From NCBI GenBank assembly GCA_023390775.1, contig JAEWCF010000060.1, forward strand, positions 1-5,779: a stretch of DNA of 5,779 nt, written 5' to 3'. A program made the translations under genes and the position numbers. Within the stretch, counting starts at the first letter, position 1, and each line of letters begins with the position of its first letter. Source of the DNA: Bacteroidota bacterium. GTDB lineage: Bacteria; Bacteroidota; Bacteroidia; Flavobacteriales; Flavobacteriaceae. Shown here piece by piece: positions 1 to 5,779 of this stretch. The notes beneath the pieces were generated by a model that was not told the origin of the DNA, did not search any database, and saw only the letters and a list, made by a program, of their open reading frames with translations.

Positions 1-1716
1 ATGCGAGACCATGTTGCGCGCGGTTTCTTCGTAATGCGGATTGACAAAGTAAACCGAAAGTTTGGACAACACACCCGCCATTACCGAATTGGAAGCCGGG
101 ATGACATTGTCCTCAAGTTCATAATGCGGCGCGACCAGTTCCTTATCAAGGGACGACGTAAACCTGAAAAATCCGGTCTCGGGATCAAAGAAGTGCGCCA
201 GGGCAAAATCGCAAAGCTGACGTGCCTGCGCGAGCCAATTTTCATCGAGCGTCGCTTGGTAAAGCGCGATGAATGCCAATGCCGTGTGCGCGTAATCCTC
301 AAGATAGCCGTTTATCGATGCACGCCCGTCCTTCCAGGTGCGCAGCAGGTTGCCGTCGGGTTGCCAGAGATGGCGTATGATGAAATTTGCGATTCTCTGC
401 GCGGATTCCAGATATTCGGGCGTTCGTAGCGCCAGGAACGCATCGCAGTAGCCTTTGCACATCATCGCGTTCCAAGAAGTCAGCGACTTGTCGTCAAGGC
501 CGGGACGGCTTCGCTTTTCGCGCGCCCTGAACAGGATTTGTTCCCACTGCGATTTCTTGGATGCGAGCGCTTCGACGGTCATTTCAGCGTCGCGTGCCAG
601 GTCTTCAAGTTCGGCATTTTGGATCAGCACGAAATTGCCCTGCTCCCAATGGCCGAATTCGTTGATGTTGAACAATTTCGCAAAAAAGTCAAAGTCATCG
701 CCCAGCAGTTGCTGCAGTTCAGTTCCGGTCCAGACGTAGTAAGCACCTTCCTCCGAATGGCCTTCCTTGTTTAGGCTGTCGGCATCGAGTGCACTGTAAC
801 AGCCCCCGGACGGATTGGTGAGTTCGCGAGAGACGAAACCGAGTGTTTTCTCGATGACTTCGCGGTAAAGAGGATCGCCGTTCTGTTTGTAGGCCTCGGC
901 GTACAGCGAGACGAGCTGTGCATTGTCATACAGCATCTTCTCGAAGTGCGGCACATGCCACTTCATGTCCACCGAATAGCGTGAAAACCCTCCGCCCACC
1001 GTGTCGAAAAGCCCGCCCCAGGCCATTCGCCGAAGGGTAAGATGCGCGTGGCCAAGCAGTTGTGCGTCGTAATATTGCGAGCCGTAGCGGAGCATGAAGC
1101 CGTAATTGTGCGGCATCATGAACTTGGGAGCCCGCGCATAACCGCCAAACTCGTCGTCGAAGGATTTCTTCCATTTTGCAATCATCGGCTCCAATACCGA
1201 TTGCTCGAGAACCGCGGGATACCGGAACTCGATCATGCTGATGGCGTGCAATCCCTGTTCGAGTTTGCCGGCGTATTCGAGCATCTTGGGCCGGTCATCC
1301 CGGTACATGGCCGCCAATTGTTCCAAGACCTCGATCCATTGGTTTTTTGGGAAATAGGTTCCGCCCCAAACGGGCCTGCCGTCCGGAAGGCAGATCACGT
1401 TCATGGGCCAGCCGCCGTGGCTTCCCATGAGTTGGATGGCTTTCATGTAAACCGCATCGACGTCGGGGCGCTCCTCGCGGTCGAGCTTGATGCAGACGAA
1501 GTCGCGGTTCATGACCTCGGCGACGTCGTCCTTTTCAAAGCTTTCGTGCTCCATAACGTGGCACCAGTGGCACGCCGAATAGCCGCTGCTGAGCAGAATC
1601 AATTTGTCTTGCGCGGCGGCTTCGGAAAGTGCGGCTTCGCCCCACGGTTTCCAGTGCACCGGGTTGTTGGCGTGTTGAAGGAGGTAGGGGCTGGTTTGAG
1701 TTTTAAGTTCGTTCAT
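1..1716 (-). CDS. Thioredoxin-domain protein of the YyaL/SPATA20 (DUF255) family, C-terminus cut by window edge
   Basis: The frame is open on the minus strand from the ATG at 1716-1714 to base 1, giving 572 codons without a stop. The family is usually about 670-700 residues, so roughly the last 100 are missing. The N-terminus reads SPYLLQHANNPVHW (residues 9-22), the conserved family opening, which supports this start; no Shine-Dalgarno is visible. The thioredoxin-like domain (about 1-165) carries the CHWCHVMEHESF motif, with the CxxC pair at C49 and C52, then DREERPD (79-85) and GGWPMNV (101-107). The rest matches the alpha-helical six-hairpin part: DTVGGGFSRYSVD (238-250), HFEKMLYDN (257-265), ALDADS (309-314) and, further on, DDKSLTSWNAMM. 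The family has a DsbH-like thioredoxin fold joined to a glycosidase-like toroid; its biochemical role is not settled. There is no signal peptide, so it is probably cytoplasmic. It lies downstream of the Nfu-type gene in the same orientation, 172 nt away across a hairpin. Family assignment is secure; function is not. Confidence 0.95.
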   Translation of the reverse strand, partial: MNELKTQTSPYLLQHANNPVHWKPWGEAALSEAAAQDKLILLSSGYSACHWCHVMEHESFEKDDVAEVMNRDFVCIKLDREERPDVDAVYMKAIQLMGSHGGWPMNVICLPDGRPVWGGTYFPKNQWIEVLEQLAAMYRDDRPKMLEYAGKLEQGLHAISMIEFRYPAVLEQSVLEPMIAKWKKSFDDEFGGYARAPKFMMPHNYGFMLRYGSQYYDAQLLGHAHLTLRRMAWGGLFDTVGGGFSRYSVDMKWHVPHFEKMLYDNAQLVSLYAEAYKQNGDPLYREVIEKTLGFVSRELTNPSGGCYSALDADSLNKEGHSEEGAYYVWTGTELQQLLGDDFDFFAKLFNINEFGHWEQGNFVLIQNAELEDLARDAEMTVEALASKKSQWEQILFRAREKRSRPGLDDKSLTSWNAMMCKGYCDAFLALRTPEYLESAQRIANFIIRHLWQPDGNLLRTWKDGRASINGYLEDYAHTALAFIALYQATLDENWLAQARQLCDFALAHFFDPETGFFRFTSSLDKELVAPHYELEDNVIPASNSVMAGVLSKLSVYFVNPHYEETARNMVSH

Positions 1717-1741
1717 GGTTACGATGCCATAGCCCCGGTAG

Positions 1742-1862
1742 GAGCGGATATCCTTTTTGTTTTTGGGGCATTTTTACTACCTCAAAGGTCTTAAAGACCT
1801 TTGAGGTTCAATTTACGGGATTCCCGCATATTTTGTTAAAAACAAAAAGATATGAGCGGATA
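1742..1862. repeat. Candidate small palindromic (MITE-like) element bounded by 9-bp direct repeats
   Basis: The 9-mer GAGCGGATA occurs at 1742-1750 and again at 1854-1862. Just inside lie matching inverted arms: CTTTTTGTTTTT at 1753-1764 and its exact reverse complement at 1838-1849. Allowing one bulged base, the arms extend to 1748-1764 and 1838-1853. A perfect 13-bp hairpin (1779-1807) sits between them. Direct repeats outside inverted repeats around a 103-bp core resemble a miniature transposable element with a target duplication. However, the arms are low-complexity A/T runs, the extended left arm overlaps the direct repeat, and no second copy is in the window. The segment could instead be an ordinary intergenic folded region. 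Confidence 0.3.
1779..1807 (-). terminator. Perfect 13-bp hairpin downstream of the Nfu gene, possible terminator
   Basis: ACCTCAAAGGTCT (1779-1791) pairs perfectly with AGACCTTTGAGGT (1795-1807) across a 3-base TAA loop. It lies 82 nt past the Nfu stop codon and 62 nt before the DUF255 start, so it is placed to end the Nfu transcript. From memory, similar CCTCAAAGG/CCTTTGAGG hairpins are common between genes in Flavobacteriia. Against a classical intrinsic terminator, the minus-strand transcript continues into an A-rich rather than U-rich stretch. It could be an RNA 3'-end stabiliser or the core of the palindromic element around it. The hairpin is certain; its role is inferred. Confidence 0.5.
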
Positions 1863-1888
1863 ACGGGAACCAGCTCCAAAAATTTGCC

Positions 1889-2782
1889 TTACGGATTGAC
1901 TGCCTCCACCTTGATCTGCTCGTCGCGCAACATGTCGCGCAACATGTTTTCGATGCCGCTTTTGAGCGTGAAAGTGGAAGACGGACAGCCGTTGCACGCA
2001 CCCTGCAGGATGACGCGAACCCGTTTTTCATCGGTGTCATAGGAGTCAAAGAGAATGTTTCCGCCATCGGCTGCCACGGCCGGGCGAACGTATTCGTCGA
2101 GGATGTTGACTATGCGCTGGGCCGTCGGGTCGAGATCGTCAAAATTGGCGACCTGCTGCTTGGCCTGCGCGGGTTCTTCGGCGAGTTGCTGCTGGTTAAT
2201 GACGGTTCCGCCGTTGGCGATATAGTCGCGGATGAACGAGCGCATCTCGGTGGAGACATCGTCCCAATTATACAGGTCGTACTTAGTCACCGAAACGTAA
2301 TTCTCGTCGATGAAAACCTCCTTCACATAGGGGAAATTGAAAAGCTCGCGGGCCAGTGGCGACGCAGCGGTCTGGTCGATGTTCTTGAATTCGGCGGCCG
2401 ATTTTGTAAGCCGGATGTTGGTGACAAATTTTAATGTCGAGGGATTGGGCGTCACCTCGCCGTAAACCGTCACGGCCTGTGGCTTGGGCTCCTGGATGTC
2501 GAGGACTTTGCCGCCGTTGTTTACGAATTCCTCGATCTGTTCGGCGACCTCGTTCTTGACATCGTCCCAATCGACGATGTTGTAGCGTTCGACACCGATG
2601 AAATTCTGCGAAATGTAAACCGATTTCACGAACGGAAGGTGAAACAGCTGGCGCGCAAGGGGTGAGGCGCCGGCCTGGTCGATATTGTTAAATTCGTAAT
2701 CTCGGCTACCGGCGATGAATTCGGGAAATTCAAACTTGATGATGGCCGGATTCGGCGTTTCTTTTATATTGATTTTCAGCAT
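1889..2782 (-). CDS. NifU/Nfu-family iron-sulfur cluster carrier with two Nfu N-terminal domains
   Basis: This complete gene of 297 codons plus TAA encodes a probable Fe-S cluster carrier that passes clusters from the assembly scaffold to client apoproteins in the cytoplasm. Two Nfu_N-type domains lie in tandem, at about 1-97 and 106-196. Each has a TPNP motif (9-12 and 111-114), an ASPLAR motif (39-44 and 140-145) and a WDDV motif (72-75 and 173-176). A Gln/Ala-rich linker (about 197-212) leads to a NifU C-terminal domain (about 218-292). That domain has the signature VAADGGNI (236-243) and the cluster-binding C263-N-G-C266. The ATG at 2782-2780 gives MLKINIKETPNP, the normal family opening. 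An upstream in-frame ATG at 2863 would add 27 Lys/Arg-rich residues that match nothing in the family and would start upstream of the candidate promoter, so I reject it. No nif genes are nearby, so a housekeeping role in Fe-S maturation is more likely than nitrogen fixation. Confidence 0.93.
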   Translation of the reverse strand: MLKINIKETPNPAIIKFEFPEFIAGSRDYEFNNIDQAGASPLARQLFHLPFVKSVYISQNFIGVERYNIVDWDDVKNEVAEQIEEFVNNGGKVLDIQEPKPQAVTVYGEVTPNPSTLKFVTNIRLTKSAAEFKNIDQTAASPLARELFNFPYVKEVFIDENYVSVTKYDLYNWDDVSTEMRSFIRDYIANGGTVINQQQLAEEPAQAKQQVANFDDLDPTAQRIVNILDEYVRPAVAADGGNILFDSYDTDEKRVRVILQGACNGCPSSTFTLKSGIENMLRDMLRDEQIKVEAVNP

Positions 2783-2800
2783 GGACGTAATATTTTTCTG

Positions 2801-2817
2801 CAAATTTAACAAACATA
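2801..2817 (-). promoter_or_regulatory. Candidate Bacteroidota -7 elements for the Nfu gene
   Basis: On the minus strand, TATGTTTG (2817-2810) and TAAATTTG (2808-2801) both match the Bacteroidota -7 consensus TAnnTTTG. They lie about 20-35 nt upstream of the ATG at 2782, which implies a short leader. No TTTG -33 element is found at the usual 19-21 nt spacing for either. Because the region is AT-rich, chance matches are possible. Confidence 0.4.
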
Positions 2818-2832
2818 TTTTCGGGCGTTTCC

Positions 2833-2840
2833 TATATTTG
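2833..2840 (+). promoter_or_regulatory. Candidate Bacteroidota -7 element for the surface-protein gene
   Basis: TATATTTG matches the Bacteroidota -7 consensus TAnnTTTG exactly and lies 67 nt upstream of the ATG at 2908, implying a leader of about 60 nt. No correctly spaced TTTG -33 element is visible. The match is in an AT-rich divergent intergenic region and may be fortuitous. Confidence 0.35.
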
Positions 2841-2907
2841 GAGAATTTAGCAATAATTAACAAAGCGCCATTTTTGTTGGGAAGAATTTGGCGGAAACGT
2901 TACCTAT

Positions 2908-5779
2908 ATGAAAAAAACTCTACTCTCGCTTATCTTCCTGTTTTCGGCCTTTGTTTCCACCGCCCAATTGACCGTGACCAATACGCAGACACCTGCTCAA
3001 TTGGTGCAAAATGTGTTGCTCGGAAGCGGAATTACCGTCAGTAACGTCAAGTTCAACGGCAGTACGATTTCGGCAAACCAGATCCGTGACCAGGCCGCAT
3101 TTTTCAATAATGGGAATACGACGAATGTCGGGCTGACCTCCGGAGTGGTGCTTACCACGGGTAAGGCGGTCCTCCCTCCCGGGCCAGGTGTACAGCAACC
3201 CCTAATCGGCCCCAACAATTCAGGAGGCGCCACAAATCCAACGGACAATCCTGTTCCAGGAGATCCGGACCTCCAGCTGCTTGCACCGGGCAACTCGATC
3301 CAGAATGCGGCCATTCTCGAATTCGATTTTGTGCCGACTGGCGAGGATCTTTCCTTTGAATTCGTCTTTGGTTCCGAAGAATACCCGGAATGGGCAAACT
3401 CCTCATTCAATGATGTATTTGGTTTCTTTCTAAGCGGGCCCGGGATTTCAGGGCCATACAGTGGCGGCGCGATCAACCTGGCGATCATACCGGGATCGGG
3501 CGGCTTGGCCGTTTCGATCAATAATCTCAACAATGGAAATGCGAACTCGGGACCTTGTGAATTTTGTTCCTTCTATGTCAACAATTCAAGCGGCACGACA
3601 ATTCAGTTGGATGGCTTCACTACGGTGTTGCCTGCGCTGGGAACCGTTCAGTGTGGTGAAGTTTACCACATCAAACTTGCGATTGCCAATGTAGGGGACA
3701 ATGCGCTGGATTCGGCGGTTTTCCTTAAAGCGAACAGTTTCAATTCGACACCCGTCGAACTTCCTGATGACTACCTGATTTCCAATGGATTCGCGCCCTG
3801 CAGCGGGGCTTCCGAGACCATTTGTACCGGTTTGGGCGATGCGGTCCCACACATCTGGACCCTTGATGGCGTGGTGATTCCCGGTGAGGTGGGCGAGTGC
3901 ATCGACATTACCCAGCCCGGTGAATATTGCGCAACGGCCTTTCCGTATGGGCCCAACTGTCCGGTCACCGATTGCATTACCTTCGAGTTCCAGCCTCCCT
4001 TGCCGGTATTCGATCCCGATGAACTCGTGGAATGCGATGGCGACGGGATCTTCAATCTGTACCAGATGGATGACGACATCCTGAACGGACAGCCCGCCTC
4101 GAACTTCAGCGTTTCCTATTATACTTCTTTGGCCGATGCGCAGAATGCGTTCAACCCCATTCCAAACCCTGCCGCCTACAACTGGTCCAATGGAACCACG
4201 ATATATGTTCTGGTCGAGCAGAGCAGCGGCGCGTGCAGCACCGTGGTTGATTTCACACTGGCCGAAGAGGCGCCCACTGCGACTATTGCCGGCGATGCGT
4301 TCATCTGCCAAAACGGAACGCCTCCGGTCATTACATTCACCGGTGCCGATGGATTGCCACCCTATACGTTTACCTATACGATCAATGGCGGAGCGCCGCA
4401 GACGGTGACCACGACGGCGACATCGAATACGGCCACGGTCACTGCGCCAACAGCAGTTCAGGGAACTTTTACCTATGAACTGGTAAGCGTTTCAACACCC
4501 GGTACTCCACCTTGTGTCAACCCGCAGACGGGCACCGTCATCGTTGAGGTTGGCGACTTGCCCGTGGCCTCGATCTCGGGCGATGCAACGATTTGCTCGG
4601 GCGACACGTCGACGATTACTTTCTCCGGTACTCCCGGCGCCGTTGTGACCTATACGGTCGACGGGGTCAACAATACGATTACGCTGAATGCCAGCGGATC
4701 GGGAACCGTCACAACTCCGGCGCTCACCGTTACGTCGGTTTATTCGCTGGTGAGCGTTGCCGATGCGGGCGGAAGCTGTTCGCAGAACCAATCCGGCACG
4801 GCGACTGTGACGGTCAATCCTTTGCCCACGGCCACGGGCACGGGCACGGCGACTATCTGCCAGAACGGACCTTCGCAGACTATCACCTTTACCGGTGCCA
4901 ATGGGACCGCGCCGTATACCTTCACCTATACCATCAACGGCGGAACTCCGCAAACAATAAATTCAACAGGCAATACGGCGACCGTCTCGGTGACCACCGC
5001 GGTTGTCGGGACTTTCCAGTATGACCTGGTTTCGGTTTCCGATGCCAATTCGTGTTCGCAGAATCAAACCGGATCGGCGACCATTACGGTGGGCCCGCTG
5101 CCGACTGCGACGATTTCGGGTACGGTTTCGATCTGCCAGAACGGGCCTCAGCCCACGATCACCTTTACCGGCGCCGACGGAACCGCTCCCTACACTTTCA
5201 CCTGTAACATCAATGGCGGGGCAAACCAAACGGTAACCTCGGTAGGCAACACCGCCACGGTCCTTGCACCGACAAACGTGGCCGGAGTTTTCAACTACAA
5301 CCTGGTTTCGGTATCGATCCCCGGCGGATGCCAGCAGAACCAGACCGGAACCGCCACGGTAACGGTAGGGCCGCCACCAACGGCGACCATCTCGGGAACC
5401 ACGACGCTTTGCCTTAACGATGCCGACGCCACGGTAACCTTCACCGGCGCGGGCGGAACGGCACCTTATATTTTTACCTACACCATCGACGGGGGCGCAT
5501 CACAGACGGTGACGACAACCTCGGGCGACAGCGCGACGATCACCATCCCGGCCACAAGCGTGGGAACGGTGGATGTGGATCTTGTTTCGGTAGTGGATGA
5601 TAACGGATGTTCGCAGGCCCAAAGCGGCACGGCGAGCATTACGGTCAAGGCGCTTCCGACGGCGACGATCTCGGGAACCACCACGCTCTGCCAAAACGCG
5701 ACGGCGCCCGTTGTGACCTTTACCGGTGCGGGGGGAACCGCACCCTACATTTTCACTTACACCATAAACGGGGGAGCTT
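2908..5779 (+). CDS. Large secreted choice-of-anchor L protein with tandem Ig-like repeats, C-terminus beyond window
   Basis: The frame is open from the ATG at 2908 to the window end (957 codons, no stop). Residues 1-19 form a signal peptide: MKK, a Leu/Phe-rich core, then STA before Q20, a typical Bacteroidota cleavage site. Residues 20 to about 279 match the choice-of-anchor L domain: TSGVVLTTG near the front, FGSEEYPEW (154-162), FNDVFGFFLSG (167-177) and IKLAIANVGDNALDSAVF (255-272). A cysteine-rich spacer follows (about 290-364), then a module with ECDGDGIFNL around C376 (about 365-453). From residue 456 at least six Ig-like repeats run to the edge, rich in Thr and Gly, each with PTA near its start and most with PYTFTYTINGG. 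The protein is exported and probably surface-attached, with an adhesive or structural role. Such proteins commonly end in a type IX secretion/gliding-associated C-terminal domain, but that part is not visible. No Shine-Dalgarno is evident; the start is fixed by the signal peptide. The ligand is unknown. Confidence 0.93.
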   Translation, partial: MKKTLLSLIFLFSAFVSTAQLTVTNTQTPAQLVQNVLLGSGITVSNVKFNGSTISANQIRDQAAFFNNGNTTNVGLTSGVVLTTGKAVLPPGPGVQQPLIGPNNSGGATNPTDNPVPGDPDLQLLAPGNSIQNAAILEFDFVPTGEDLSFEFVFGSEEYPEWANSSFNDVFGFFLSGPGISGPYSGGAINLAIIPGSGGLAVSINNLNNGNANSGPCEFCSFYVNNSSGTTIQLDGFTTVLPALGTVQCGEVYHIKLAIANVGDNALDSAVFLKANSFNSTPVELPDDYLISNGFAPCSGASETICTGLGDAVPHIWTLDGVVIPGEVGECIDITQPGEYCATAFPYGPNCPVTDCITFEFQPPLPVFDPDELVECDGDGIFNLYQMDDDILNGQPASNFSVSYYTSLADAQNAFNPIPNPAAYNWSNGTTIYVLVEQSSGACSTVVDFTLAEEAPTATIAGDAFICQNGTPPVITFTGADGLPPYTFTYTINGGAPQTVTTTATSNTATVTAPTAVQGTFTYELVSVSTPGTPPCVNPQTGTVIVEVGDLPVASISGDATICSGDTSTITFSGTPGAVVTYTVDGVNNTITLNASGSGTVTTPALTVTSVYSLVSVADAGGSCSQNQSGTATVTVNPLPTATGTGTATICQNGPSQTITFTGANGTAPYTFTYTINGGTPQTINSTGNTATVSVTTAVVGTFQYDLVSVSDANSCSQNQTGSATITVGPLPTATISGTVSICQNGPQPTITFTGADGTAPYTFTCNINGGANQTVTSVGNTATVLAPTNVAGVFNYNLVSVSIPGGCQQNQTGTATVTVGPPPTATISGTTTLCLNDADATVTFTGAGGTAPYIFTYTIDGGASQTVTTTSGDSATITIPATSVGTVDVDLVSVVDDNGCSQAQSGTASITVKALPTATISGTTTLCQNATAPVVTFTGAGGTAPYIFTYTINGGA
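4273..5779 (+). repeat. Tandem array of at least six Ig-like protein repeats within the surface-protein gene
   Basis: Unit boundaries are set at the recurring P(T/V)A motif: R1 4273-4560 (96 residues), R2 4561-4824 (88), R3 4825-5100 (92), R4 5101-5376 (92), R5 5377-5655 (93) and R6 from 5656, cut at 5779. The typical unit reads PTATISGT, then ICQNG, ITFTGA, APYTFTYTINGG, a Thr-rich strand, LVSVSD, CSQNQTGTA and a short ITV strand. Each complete unit has one cysteine near its start (IC or LC) and one near its end (usually SC or GC before SQNQ), suggesting an intradomain disulfide. R2 is the odd unit: it is shorter and has VVTYTVDGV in place of the PYTFTYTINGG strand. Such all-beta units usually form extended stalks on exported Bacteroidota proteins. 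Confidence 0.9.

Noticed and set aside
1..429. Plus-strand reading frame opening with ATG at base 1
   Set aside because: It is antisense to the DUF255 gene, whose minus-strand frame carries clear family motifs throughout. The plus-strand protein resembles nothing I recognise.
1042..1794. 250-codon plus-strand reading frame
   Set aside because: It is antisense to the most conserved part of the DUF255 gene (CHWC, DREERPD, GGWPMN) and then runs into the intergenic hairpin. It is a shadow of codon bias on the other strand.
2783..2863. 27-residue N-terminal extension of the Nfu protein from an upstream ATG at 2863
   Set aside because: The extension is basic, lacks family similarity and would cover the candidate -7 elements. 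MLKINIKETPNP from 2782 is the natural family start.
2997..3533. 178-codon minus-strand reading frame
   Set aside because: It is antisense to the choice-of-anchor L domain, whose plus-strand frame has a signal peptide and family motifs. The antisense product is Pro/Ser/Arg-rich shadow sequence.
3586..4311. 241-codon minus-strand reading frame
   Set aside because: It lies opposite the surface-protein gene in a region whose plus frame is clearly coding. No recognisable domain or plausible start context was seen.
4492..5694. Several minus- and plus-strand frames in the repeat region with recurring patterns
   Set aside because: Their repetition mirrors the tandem repeats of the real plus-strand gene read in other frames, so it is not independent evidence of coding.
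4273..5779. Regular spacing considered as a CRISPR array or a non-coding satellite
   Set aside because: Units are about 264-288 bp, diverged at synonymous sites and continuously in frame. This is a protein-domain repeat, not short direct repeats with unique spacers.

Overview
The window suggests a member of the Bacteroidota, probably Flavobacteriia-like and of moderate GC content. Three things point there. The large plus-strand gene encodes a choice-of-anchor L protein with Bacteroidota-style Ig-like repeats. The Fe-S carrier has the Nfu-N/Nfu-N/NifU-C layout. Upstream regions lack clear Shine-Dalgarno sequences but contain TAnnTTTG-type -7 elements. This is inferred from gene content; no rRNA or other taxonomic marker is present.

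Layout: (1) Positions 1-1716, minus strand: most of a thioredoxin-fold/six-hairpin protein of the YyaL/SPATA20 (DUF255) family, with its C-terminus cut off by the left edge. The plus-strand reading frames over it are shadows. (2) Positions 1717-1888: a 172-nt gap holding a perfect 13-bp hairpin, nested in a roughly 120-bp segment bounded by 9-bp direct repeats with imperfect inverted ends. It may be a terminator or a small palindromic element. (3) Positions 1889-2782, minus strand: a complete 297-codon NifU/Nfu-family Fe-S carrier. (4) Positions 2783-2907: an AT-rich divergent promoter region with -7-like motifs on both strands. (5) Positions 2908-5779, plus strand: the first 957 codons of a large secreted surface protein with a signal peptide, a choice-of-anchor L domain, two spacer modules and at least six tandem Ig-like repeats of 88-96 residues. 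It runs off the right edge.

The two minus-strand genes are housekeeping or redox-type cytoplasmic proteins. They share orientation, but the structured gap between them argues against tight co-transcription. The plus-strand gene is an unrelated exported, adhesin-like protein, probably a type IX secretion substrate, although the C-terminal domain that would prove this lies outside the window. I see no phage, CRISPR, tRNA or rRNA feature and no clearly new multi-gene system. The points most worth a second look are the small palindromic element and how the repeat array evolved.
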